From the NCBI GenBank assembly GCA_945863785.1, contig CAMBAQ010000101.1, positions 1 through 6,908 on the forward strand: DNA of 6,908 nucleotides, given 5' to 3'. This document shows positions 1 through 5,788 of the stretch, piece by piece. The notes beneath the pieces are model-generated. The model did not search any database and was not told where the DNA came from. It was given only the letters and a program-made list of their open reading frames with translations. The position numbers were made by a program, and so were the translations under genes. Position 1 is the first letter of the stretch. Every line of letters starts with the position of its first letter. The stretch comes from Chthoniobacter flavus. Its GTDB lineage: Bacteria; Verrucomicrobiota; Verrucomicrobiia; Chthoniobacterales; Terrimicrobiaceae.

Positions 1-64
1 ATGCCTGAGCCGATGCCTGAGCCGATGCCTGAGCCGATGCCTGAGCCGATGCCTGAGCCGATGC
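1..64. repeat. 12-bp tandem repeat, five exact copies
   Basis: Five identical head-to-tail copies of ATGCCTGAGCCG fill bases 1-60, and the next four bases (ATGC) begin a sixth copy before the sequence diverges. The array begins at the window edge, so the true copy number is unknown. Because the unit is a multiple of three, copy-number change keeps any reading frame. On the plus strand frame 1 reads Met-Pro-Glu-Pro and stays open to a TAA at 178-180. On the minus strand all three frames are open through the array (Arg-Leu-Arg-His, Gly-Ser-Gly-Ile or Ala-Gln-Ala-Ser). The identity of the copies suggests recent expansion by slippage. Whether the array is coding cannot be decided from this window. 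Confidence 0.95.
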
Positions 65-97
65 TAAGGAAAAAGTACGTTCGCAAGGCAAAGTCGT

Positions 98-493
98 CTA
101 GGAAGTCATCTTCTCGAGAGTCAGGCGAGTCCCGCGAGCCTTGGGAGAGTATTCCACAAGATCAAAAACCTGTTGGATAATGTGAACCCCGAGTCCCCCT
201 GGGCGGATCTCATCGAGATCACGTGATTGGATTTTCGGTTTTTCACATGGGATTCCGTAATCTCTTAAAACAAAACGAAGACGGTTTTTGAGTCGGCTCA
301 TTTCGATTCGAAAAGGCTTGGCTTCACCTTTGTAGGCGTGCCGGATGATATTTGTGCACGCCTCATCGATTGCCAAGACGATCACCTCAGATACGTCATC
401 ATCAATACATGTCTCCCGCAAAAAACCACGCACTTCCTCTCGCATGGATGCAAGGTCTTCGGTCTTGCCCGAAAATATCCATTTCCGATTCAC
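98..493 (-). CDS. RsbW-like anti-sigma factor / serine-protein kinase (HATPase_c_2 fold)
   Basis: This 131-residue protein has the GHKL ATPase layout of RsbW/SpoIIAB-type kinases. The N box is at residues 43-53 (D43, E44 and N48 in DEACTNIIRHA). A G1-like element is at 78-81 (D78-Y-G80). The G2 glycine motif is at 98-103 (PGGLGV). In this family the protein binds a sigma factor or phosphorylates a serine on an STAS antagonist in the cytoplasm. The start is GTG at 491-493, supported by a GGGAGG ribosome binding site at 500-505 with six bases between. The GTG overlaps the TGA of the upstream SpoIIE phosphatase gene by four bases (GTGA), so translation is probably coupled. It is the last gene of a three-gene minus-strand operon. 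Length is close to the family norm of about 130-160 residues. Its cognate sigma factor or STAS partner is not in the window, so it could instead have a non-sigma target. Confidence 0.9.
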   Translation of the reverse strand: MNRKWIFSGKTEDLASMREEVRGFLRETCIDDDVSEVIVLAIDEACTNIIRHAYKGEAKPFRIEMSRLKNRLRFVLRDYGIPCEKPKIQSRDLDEIRPGGLGVHIIQQVFDLVEYSPKARGTRLTLEKMTS

Positions 494-1773
494 TCGAAAC
501 CTCCCACTAAAATAGAAAGATCATCGCGTGCGTCTTCGCCGGCGCGATGATTCATGGCAGCATTGATGATGCGATTCATGAGTTCGCTTGGATCATTATG
601 GGGTCCCGATGCGACTTGCAGCAATTGGCTTTCAAACATGGGATCGCTGTCCTTCGCTTGGGATTCGCTGAGTCCGTCGGTGAATAAAACAAAGCGATCG
701 CCTAGATCGAGAGTTTGGCTGATTTCTTCATAGGTGACGCCTTGGGTGATACCAACGGGCAGGTTGGAGGGCGTTTCGATTTCTTGGGCCTCTCCATTGG
801 CTCGGACAAGGATCGGTTGGCAGTGTCCGGCATTGGCCATGAGAAGAAGGCGCTTCGATGGGATCAGGCGACCGGCGATCGCCGTGATGAACATGCCCCG
901 TATCATTGACGGTTGGAATTTGGCATTCCATTCAGAGAGAGCGGCAGCCGGTCCGTCCGTGGCAGAAAAAACAAAAGGCAAGGCGCTCAGGGTACGTGCC
1001 ATGAGAAGGGCTGCAGGTATGCCTTTGCCCGATACGTCGCCGATCACAAAGTCGATGATGTCCTCACCCTGACAGAAAACTCCGTAAAAATCTCCGCCAA
1101 CTTCAGTGGCGGGGGAGCTGTGAGCAGTAAATCTGACCCCGCGAAGAGCGGCTGGAATAGCACCTGAAAGTAGAACGCATTGGATGTCGGCCGCAATCGC
1201 AAGATCCCTTTGCACGCGCGCCTGTTCTTGCTGGATTTCTAGGGTTCTGAGCTTCTCTATCGCTGTAGCAGTGAGTTCTGCATAGGCTGTAAATCCCTCC
1301 AGATCGACAGCCTCAAACGCGAGCTTGTCCAGCGGGTTCAGGACCTGCAGAACGCCAATCGTTTTTCCTTCGCTTCTGAGGGGGGCGCAAAGAATCGAGC
1401 GGGTGGTAAATCCGGTTTTTTTGTCGGCCTCGGAATAAAATCGATAATCCTTATATGCATCCGAAATCAAAAGGGGTTCGTTGCGATCCATCACCCAACC
1501 CACAATGCCCTTTCCCTTCGGGACGGTGATGCCAGGCTCATCAAACTCACCGTCCGTGCGGGTGGCTATCGCAAGCCGAAGATCCCCCGTGTCTTCTTCG
1601 ACAAGGAAAAGAGAGGCAGCATCAGCTTTGATGACCCGCTGGGCGACAGTCAGGACGGCTCTCAGCAGTTTTTTATAGTCTGTGATGGAATTTATGAGGC
1701 AACTCACTTCCACCAAGCCCTTGTAAATCTCGAGCGACTTTCGCAGATTTTCTTGGGCCTTATCTTGCATCAT
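490..1773 (-). CDS. GAF-domain SpoIIE/PP2C-type serine phosphatase (RsbU-like)
   Basis: The 427-residue protein has an N-terminal GAF sensor domain (about residues 25-172), a charged helical, probably coiled-coil linker (about 172-197), and a C-terminal SpoIIE-type PP2C phosphatase domain (about 195-427). The likely metal-binding acidic residues are visible: D228 in GGDFY, D246 in GDVSGKG, D366 in FTDGLSE, and D417/D418 in DDLS. The NAGH motif is at 314-317. Members of this family dephosphorylate a phosphoserine STAS anti-sigma antagonist, releasing a sigma factor; the GAF domain probably senses a small ligand or a partner. There is no membrane segment, so it is cytoplasmic. It starts with tandem ATG codons at 1768-1773; the first overlaps the TGA of the DUF2062 gene (ATGA), and its own TGA overlaps the GTG of the RsbW-like gene. 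One oddity is GGDFYG, where many relatives have a second aspartate (GGDFYD). Confidence 0.93.
   Translation of the reverse strand: MMQDKAQENLRKSLEIYKGLVEVSCLINSITDYKKLLRAVLTVAQRVIKADAASLFLVEEDTGDLRLAIATRTDGEFDEPGITVPKGKGIVGWVMDRNEPLLISDAYKDYRFYSEADKKTGFTTRSILCAPLRSEGKTIGVLQVLNPLDKLAFEAVDLEGFTAYAELTATAIEKLRTLEIQQEQARVQRDLAIAADIQCVLLSGAIPAALRGVRFTAHSSPATEVGGDFYGVFCQGEDIIDFVIGDVSGKGIPAALLMARTLSALPFVFSATDGPAAALSEWNAKFQPSMIRGMFITAIAGRLIPSKRLLLMANAGHCQPILVRANGEAQEIETPSNLPVGITQGVTYEEISQTLDLGDRFVLFTDGLSESQAKDSDPMFESQLLQVASGPHNDPSELMNRIINAAMNHRAGEDARDDLSILVGGFE
500..505 (-). promoter_or_regulatory. Strong Shine-Dalgarno site for the RsbW-like gene
   Basis: On the minus strand GGGAGG lies six bases before the GTG start at 491-493. 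It supports the GTG as the true start although it is not an ATG. It is the only clear Shine-Dalgarno sequence I find before any start codon in this window, and it lies inside the 3' end of the phosphatase gene. Confidence 0.75.
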
Positions 1774-2315
1774 CTCAGTGTGTCGAGCGGGGGTGATTTT
1801 TTAATGTGGGTTTTTTGAATTCCCGTTGCGGAGAGGTCCCAGATCAAAAGAGTGAGGGGGTAGACAATAAAAGCTAGTAATAGAGCCGTGGGAACAATGC
1901 CTACAAAAAACGGCATTGGCGCATGCGAGAGCATTGCAAATGCATCATGGCTCCGAAAGCCGATGGCTTCGCGAGCCGTCAACAGGCAGCCGATCCGGTA
2001 TTGGGCATAGACGCAAAAGGGGAATGTGAGCGGATTGCTGATCCATGTACCCGCAATAGCCGCAGGGATATTCACGCGTGTGATGTAGGCCATCAATGCC
2101 GCCGCCAGCATCTGGATCGGGAGCGGGAGGAGGGCAAAAAATGCCCCCACGGCCATGCCCGCAGCAAATCGTTGCCGAGTGGGATGCCAGAGCTCTGGAG
2201 CAAAAAGACGTTCGCCCAAGCGCCGGTGGAGCCAGGTTCCACGGATGTGCTTGGCCCGCGGCATATGTCGCAGGTATTTGCCGAGTTTTGTTCGGCGCCA
2301 GTGGATAGGTTTCAT
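1770..2315 (-). CDS. DUF2062-family integral membrane protein
   Basis: The 181-residue product resembles the DUF2062 family of small inner-membrane proteins. The N-terminus (1-48) is strongly basic and probably cytoplasmic. Hydrophobic segments lie at about 50-78 (AAGMAVGAFFALLPLPIQML), 83-112 and 135-160. The stretch PIQML...GTWISNPLTFPFCVY is the most characteristic part of the family. Its biochemical function is unknown; relatives occur as single-domain proteins or fused to glycosyltransferase domains. The ATG at 2313-2315 is chosen because it gives the normal family N-terminus; no Shine-Dalgarno sequence precedes it. It is the first gene of the operon with the SpoIIE phosphatase and RsbW-like kinase, overlapping the former by four bases. 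It diverges from glnB across 71 bp. Co-transcription suggests, but does not show, a role linked to the signalling pair. Confidence 0.85.
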   Translation of the reverse strand: MKPIHWRRTKLGKYLRHMPRAKHIRGTWLHRRLGERLFAPELWHPTRQRFAAGMAVGAFFALLPLPIQMLAAALMAYITRVNIPAAIAGTWISNPLTFPFCVYAQYRIGCLLTAREAIGFRSHDAFAMLSHAPMPFFVGIVPTALLLAFIVYPLTLLIWDLSATGIQKTHIKKSPPLDTLR

Positions 2316-2328
2316 TGTTCTGAAAATA
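2316..2328 (-). promoter_or_regulatory. Possible -10 element just before the DUF2062 start
   Basis: On the minus strand TATTTT (2323-2328) matches TATAAT at four of six positions and ends seven bases before the ATG at 2313-2315. If used, transcription would begin at or next to the start codon, giving a leaderless or nearly leaderless message. That would fit the absence of a Shine-Dalgarno site. No convincing -35 box lies 16-18 bases upstream, so this is only a weak candidate. Confidence 0.2.
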
Positions 2329-2340
2329 CTGCCCGTTCCT

Positions 2341-2360
2341 CTTGGGGCTTGCCAGCCAAG
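2341..2360. other. Imperfect inverted repeat in the divergent intergenic region
   Basis: CTT (2341-2343) pairs with AAG (2358-2360), and GGCT (2346-2349) pairs with AGCC (2354-2357), leaving a GG bulge and a TGCC loop. It lies midway between the divergent DUF2062 and glnB starts, where a regulator site or a leader hairpin could act on either side. There is no following T-run, so it is not an intrinsic terminator. A seven-pair bulged stem can arise by chance. Confidence 0.25.
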
Positions 2361-2386
2361 ATCGCTTGTGATTCCTTTCGGGCAAC

Positions 2387-2725
2387 ATGAAAAAAATCGA
2401 AGCCATCATCAAACCATTCAAAATGGAAGACGTTAAGGAAGCCTTGGCCGAGGTTGGTATCGAGGGCATGACGGTCAGCGAGGTCAAAGGATTTGGTCGC
2501 CAGAAGGGCCACACGGAAATCTATCGCGGCAGCGAATACACGGTGGACTTCCTTCCGAAGGTGAAAGTCGAGATCGTCGTGAGCGATGCCATGGTCGAAA
2601 AGGCTGTTGCAGCCATCACCTCGGCCGCGAAAACCGGTAAGATCGGTGACGGTAAGATTTTCATTTTGCCGATGGAAAATGCGATCCGCATTCGCACCGA
2701 GGAATCCGGCGAGAGCGCCATTTAA
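2387..2725 (+). CDS. glnB: P-II nitrogen regulatory protein GlnB
   Basis: This is a full-length 112-residue P-II signal protein. It starts MKKIEAIIKPFK, carries the T-loop with Y51 in YRGSEYTVDFLPKVKVE, and has the C-terminal signature TGKIGDGKIFI...IRIRT. Y51 is the residue uridylylated by GlnD in proteobacterial relatives. In the family the trimer binds ATP/ADP and 2-oxoglutarate in the cytoplasm and controls targets such as AmtB, the GlnE adenylyltransferase or NtrB. Residue 54 is Asp, as in E. coli GlnB, rather than the Asn of GlnK, which favours the glnB name; the lack of an adjacent amtB agrees. The ATG at 2387 gives the standard N-terminus, although no Shine-Dalgarno site is visible before it. 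It is first in a plus-strand cluster, with uppP starting 12 bases after its TAA. Confidence 0.95.
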   Translation: MKKIEAIIKPFKMEDVKEALAEVGIEGMTVSEVKGFGRQKGHTEIYRGSEYTVDFLPKVKVEIVVSDAMVEKAVAAITSAAKTGKIGDGKIFILPMENAIRIRTEESGESAI

Positions 2726-2737
2726 TCGCCCGATCTC

Positions 2738-3532
2738 TTGTCACTTCCCGAGTGGTTGGTCATCGTCATCCTTGGCATTGTCGAGGGGGCTACAGAGTTT
2801 ATCCCAGTTTCATCCACCGGGCATTTGCTCATTTTTCAAGAGTGGTTGGATTACCGCCAGAGTGATCTTTTTAATATCGTGATCCAGTGCGGCGCCGTGT
2901 TGGCCGTCCTCCCGCTTTTTAAAGAAAGGCTCAAAATGATGGTGAACTGGAGAAATCCACTCACCTTTGAGTTCAATCTCAAAATCTTCGTAGCCTTTGT
3001 CATCACGGTCATTGGCGGCTTGGCGATGGATAAACTGGGAATCGAACTGCCCAAAACTTGCGTCCCTGTGGCTGGTGCACTCATCGCGGGGGGCATCATT
3101 TTCATCCTGGTCGAGAGGCATCTCAAGGGACGTGAATTGCAGGATGTCATTACATGGCCAGTCGTCTTCATGGTGGCTGCGGGTCAACTTGCAGCGGCCG
3201 TCTTTCCAGGAACTTCCCGTTCCGGTGCAACCATCATTTTCGCGATGATTTGTGGATTGAACCGCGTCGTCGCGACGGAGTTATCCTTTCTCGTCGGCAT
3301 CCCGACACTTCTTGCGGCAGGTGCCTACAAGATATTTAAATCCCTCAATGGGGATGGGGGCGCTCATGAGAGTTGGTGGCTTTTACTCCTAGGCACATCC
3401 GTCGCCGCTGCGGTGTCCTTCATCGCGGTCAAATGGTTGCTGCGCTTTGTGCAGTCACACACTTTCGTTAGCTTTGGCATTTATCGGATTATCCTCGGCG
3501 TGCTCTTGCTGTGGACGATGCGTCCACGTTAA
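2738..3532 (+). CDS. uppP: Undecaprenyl-diphosphate phosphatase (UppP/BacA)
   Basis: The 264-residue membrane protein is of the BacA/UppP family, which dephosphorylates undecaprenyl pyrophosphate to recycle the lipid carrier for peptidoglycan and other wall polymers and confers bacitracin tolerance. The glutamate-rich motif GIVEGATEF with E16 and E20 is followed by PVSSTGH (23-29). The second active-site motif PGTSRSG is at 157-163 with R161, followed by E181 in ELSFLVGIP. Several hydrophobic helices span the rest, and the length is near the family norm of about 265-275. The start must lie after the glnB TAA at 2723-2725, which is in the same frame; the first usable codon is TTG at 2738, giving MSLPEWLVIVILG, which matches the usual family N-terminus. 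No Shine-Dalgarno site is visible. The 12-base gap suggests co-transcription with glnB. Confidence 0.95.
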   Translation: MSLPEWLVIVILGIVEGATEFIPVSSTGHLLIFQEWLDYRQSDLFNIVIQCGAVLAVLPLFKERLKMMVNWRNPLTFEFNLKIFVAFVITVIGGLAMDKLGIELPKTCVPVAGALIAGGIIFILVERHLKGRELQDVITWPVVFMVAAGQLAAAVFPGTSRSGATIIFAMICGLNRVVATELSFLVGIPTLLAAGAYKIFKSLNGDGGAHESWWLLLLGTSVAAAVSFIAVKWLLRFVQSHTFVSFGIYRIILGVLLLWTMRPR

Positions 3533-3538
3533 TTTTTG

Positions 3539-3946
3539 ATGTCCCAATTCATCCTACCCGATTTGCAGGCTTGTCTCCTCTGCGAGGACGTCCGCCAAGA
3601 AGCCAGTGGTCAGCACACGCTCGTCGGTATTCTTGGCGTCATTCCTGCCCCAATGGTTCCGATTGGTTTTTTTAAACTTTGTCTTTGGACGCGTTGGTGC
3701 GGAGGCACTGGTGTATTCACGCAGCAATCCTCGATTCTGACGCCAGAGGATGATTCCCCGATTGCGACAAGCGAGGTGCAGTTCGAGCTCCCGACGCTGG
3801 AAACGCATGCCACAAATGTCCACGTATTCGGTGGACTCCAATTTCATAAACACGGGATTTATACAGTCGAGATCAAGATCGATGAAGAGCTGCGCTTTCG
3901 TTTTCCGCTCCCTGTCATTGAGGTCGGAGGAACCGAAGTAGCCTAG
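3539..3946 (+). CDS. Uncharacterised protein, DUF6941-like
   Basis: This 135-residue protein has no catalytic motif I recognise. Its N-terminal pattern LQACLLCEDVRQEASGQHTLVGILGVI resembles the DUF6941 family of small uncharacterised bacterial proteins, recalled from memory and not searched. Alternating polar and hydrophobic stretches (VQFELP, NVHVFGGLQF, IYTVEIKIDEELRFRFPLPV) suggest a mainly beta, immunoglobulin-like sandwich. Four cysteines, C12, C15, C48 and C54, might bind metal or form disulfides, but no signal peptide is seen. ATG at 3539 is preferred over the adjacent in-frame TTG at 3536. It starts six bases after the uppP stop, so it probably belongs to the glnB-uppP transcript. Its TAG ends seven bases before the converging recF stop. 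Confidence 0.75.
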   Translation: MSQFILPDLQACLLCEDVRQEASGQHTLVGILGVIPAPMVPIGFFKLCLWTRWCGGTGVFTQQSSILTPEDDSPIATSEVQFELPTLETHATNVHVFGGLQFHKHGIYTVEIKIDEELRFRFPLPVIEVGGTEVA

Positions 3947-3953
3947 CGGTTGC

Positions 3954-5003
3954 TTATTTTCCTGACGTGAGCCTCCCGTCAGAGAGAAGAAAGACGGCGT
4001 CGCTGGCGGTATTGTCGACCCAGTCGAGAAAGGTCGTCGTGATCACTGCCTGAGCTTGTGATGGCAGCGCCGTGAGCAAACGATTCCTGCGCTCGGTATC
4101 CAGTTCGCCAAAGATGTCATCCAGCAAAAGCAGGGGAGGTCGGCCGTGGAGGTTTTCAATATGGCGGGCTTGGGCAATTTTTAAAGCGAGGGCAATGCTG
4201 CGCTGCTGTCCCTCGGAGGCAAACGCGGATGCCTTCAGTCCATTGAGAGTCACTTCGATGTCGTCTCGGTGAGGTCCACAAACCGTCTGTCGCAGGCGAT
4301 CCTCTTCGTCGCGAGAGGCAGCGAGGGCCTCGGCAAAGGGGCCGTTGCACCCCGGTCGGTAACGAATCTCGAGATTGTCAGCTTGACCGCTTATTTCTTC
4401 GCAAGAAGTACGAGCCAGGGGGCCAAGGCTTGCACAAAGTTCTGACCTTGCCTCCATGAGTAACTCGCCACTCTCGATGAGCGAGGAATCAAAGGCGGCA
4501 ATCTCGCGGCGAGGACGCCCTTCCTTGAGTAGCGCGTTCCGTGATCTCTGTGTGCGTTCGTAGTTACTCAGCGCCTTCTTGTAGCCGGGGACAGATTGGA
4601 CACCTAAAAAATCGAGGTATCTCCGCCGCAATGCCCCGCCGCCTTTGACAAGTTCCAGATCGGTATTGGCAAACCAAGTCACCCGAGCGACCGCGAGGTA
4701 GTCGGCTGATTTTGGCTGAAGCTTGGAATCCAAAGATATTTGTCTTCCTTCACCTGTGTGCCGATAACTTAATCGCGTGTCGTTGAAAATGCCCTCAATC
4801 GCAAATCCATTCGTGTGGGATTTGATCAGGTCGGTGACCGTCGAGGTTCGTGGGGATTGAAGTCGAAGCAGAACGCATATCGCCTCAAGAATCGAAGTTT
4901 TGCCCTGCGCGTTTTTTCCCACGACATAGGTGCGCTGCGGTCCGGTATGGACGTCCAGCGAGTTGAAGCAACGAAATTGGCTCAGGCGAACCTGTGTGAT
5001 CAC
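3954..5003 (-). CDS. recF: DNA replication and repair protein RecF
   Basis: The 349-residue protein is an SMC-like ABC ATPase that acts with RecO and RecR to load RecA at single-strand gaps. The Walker A is GKNAQGKT at 29-36. The RecF-typical GPHRDD is at 243-248, the ABC signature SEGQQRS at 263-269, and Walker B with the D-loop, LLLLDDIFGELD, at 291-302. The length is close to the usual 350-370. An in-frame TGA at 5007-5009 lies one codon upstream of GTG 5001-5003, so this GTG is the earliest possible start, and it gives the expected N-terminus (VRLSQFRCF). No Shine-Dalgarno site is visible. It lies 56 bases after the YugP-type protease gene. It is not in the common dnaA-dnaN-recF-gyrB cluster, at least within this window. 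The 3' end converges with the DUF6941-like gene. Confidence 0.95.
   Translation of the reverse strand: MITQVRLSQFRCFNSLDVHTGPQRTYVVGKNAQGKTSILEAICVLLRLQSPRTSTVTDLIKSHTNGFAIEGIFNDTRLSYRHTGEGRQISLDSKLQPKSADYLAVARVTWFANTDLELVKGGGALRRRYLDFLGVQSVPGYKKALSNYERTQRSRNALLKEGRPRREIAAFDSSLIESGELLMEARSELCASLGPLARTSCEEISGQADNLEIRYRPGCNGPFAEALAASRDEEDRLRQTVCGPHRDDIEVTLNGLKASAFASEGQQRSIALALKIAQARHIENLHGRPPLLLLDDIFGELDTERRNRLLTALPSQAQAVITTTFLDWVDNTASDAVFLLSDGRLTSGK
3962..3982. terminator. Perfect 6-bp inverted repeat at the convergent gene junction
   Basis: CTGACG (3962-3967) and CGTCAG (3977-3982) form a perfect six-pair stem with a nine-base loop. It lies 15 bases past the stop of the plus-strand cluster and inside the last codons of recF. 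Neither strand has a T-run after the stem, so it is not a textbook intrinsic terminator. Its position between convergent genes makes a role in stopping transcription or protecting a 3' end plausible but unproven. Confidence 0.3.
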
Positions 5004-5009
5004 GCGTCA

Positions 5010-5038
5010 GATATTGACTGGATGCCGCAGCGGGTCAA
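5010..5038 (-). promoter_or_regulatory. Candidate sigma-70 promoter directly upstream of recF
   Basis: On the minus strand TTGACC (5033-5038, five of six against TTGACA) is followed by a 17-base spacer and AATATC (5010-5015, three of six against TATAAT). The -10 box ends six bases before the GTG of recF at 5001-5003, so transcription would start on or beside the start codon and the message would be almost leaderless. The strong -35 and ideal spacing support it; the weak -10 argues against. The same bases contain the inverted repeat TTGAC/GTCAA (5014-5018 and 5034-5038). Confidence 0.35.
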
Positions 5039-5048
5039 ACCCTCGAGA

Positions 5049-5060
5049 AAAAAGCTTTTT
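5049..5060. repeat. 12-bp perfect palindrome AAAAAGCTTTTT
   Basis: A perfect A5-GC-T5 palindrome covers the last base of the YugP-type gene's stop codon and the start of the gap before recF. With no loop it cannot form a normal hairpin and is more likely A-tract-rich DNA than a terminator. On the minus strand the T-run could help slow polymerase after the protease gene. Confidence 0.5.
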
Positions 5061-5788
5061 CAATCCTCGTCGCGCCGACCTGTCAGCAGGGGGAGGAGAT
5101 GCCAGATAAAATATCCCAAGGAGGTCAGAAAGGCAGCGACATACGTGAGCGCAGCCGCATTCAGAACGCGACCGACGCCCACCTCTTCGGTGCTGGTGGA
5201 AAGGATGCCGCAATGGCGGAGTGCTGCTCGAGCTCGATTCGAGGCATCGAATTCCACGGGGAGTGTAATGAGATTAAAAAGCATAATCACGCCCCAACCG
5301 GTGGCCATAATGAACAGCACCGTGTGTGGGCGAATGAACCCTGTAAAAAGGCCGATCAGCGGTAGCCACATCACGATCTGGCTCGCAAATTGCGTCGCGC
5401 CCACAGCAGCCATTCTCATATTGAGCGGGGCGTAAGCCCGAGCGTGTTGAATGGCATGCCCCGCTTCATGCGCGGATACGGCCAGCGCAGAAATCGAATG
5501 CCCTCGGTAGTTGTCCGTGCTTAGGACGAGTCTTTTGTGGATTGGATCGTAGTGGTCCACCAACTCTCCCTCCTGCGACACGATATCCACGTCCTGAATC
5601 CCTGCATCAGCCATCACTCGCCTTGCCGCCTCCGCTCCCGTGATGCCGGAAATGGAGGGCTCCTGGGCATAGCGGCGATAGACGCTCTTCACACGATGGG
5701 AGGCCCACAGCGAAAGCCCCATAGTGATGGCAAAAATGAGTAATGGAATCATACGCGTGAAAAGATAGTCGTTATTTGAAAAAAACAA
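5060..5788 (-). CDS. YugP-type membrane zinc metallopeptidase (Zn_peptidase_2)
   Basis: The 242-residue protein matches the YugP/Zn_peptidase_2 family of putative neutral zinc proteases of the membrane. The metal-binding motif HEAGHAIQHA lies at 107-116 (H107, E108, H111), and the downstream conserved segment LPVEFDASNRA at 176-186 carries E179, the probable third ligand. A first membrane helix is at about 13-31, followed by the typical WASHRVKSVYRRY. Further hydrophobic segments are at about 137-152, 156-176 and 213-234. The natural substrate of the family is not known. The start used is TTG at 5786-5788 (MFFSNNDYLFTRMIPLL), because relatives have a short aromatic stretch before the first helix; ATG at 5750-5752 (residue 13) is the alternative. 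An in-frame TGA lies a few codons upstream. It lies between amtB (55-base gap) and recF (56-base gap) on the same strand. Confidence 0.9.
   Translation of the reverse strand: MFFSNNDYLFTRMIPLLIFAITMGLSLWASHRVKSVYRRYAQEPSISGITGAEAARRVMADAGIQDVDIVSQEGELVDHYDPIHKRLVLSTDNYRGHSISALAVSAHEAGHAIQHARAYAPLNMRMAAVGATQFASQIVMWLPLIGLFTGFIRPHTVLFIMATGWGVIMLFNLITLPVEFDASNRARAALRHCGILSTSTEEVGVGRVLNAAALTYVAAFLTSLGYFIWHLLPLLTGRRDED

Noticed and set aside
1..64. CRISPR array
   Set aside because: The 12-bp units are contiguous without spacers and far shorter than CRISPR repeats.
1923..2390. Plus-strand open frame of 155 codons antisense to DUF2062
   Set aside because: Its composition is low in hydrophobic structure with scattered Cys/Arg/Ser, as expected for the antisense of a real gene, and no motif is present.
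1945..2514. Long minus-strand open frame (189 codons) spanning the DUF2062 gene, the intergenic region and the start of glnB
   Set aside because: It overlaps two well-supported genes in another frame and the residues form no recognisable domain; it is a frame shadow.
5014..5038. Operator or terminator formed by TTGAC/GTCAA with an inner CCG/CGG upstream of recF
   Set aside because: The two stems are separated by an asymmetric six-base bulge and no T-run follows; the bases are better read as a candidate promoter.
4815..5435. Plus-strand open frame of 206 codons antisense to recF and the YugP-type gene
   Set aside because: It crosses two strongly supported genes on the other strand and shows no family signature.
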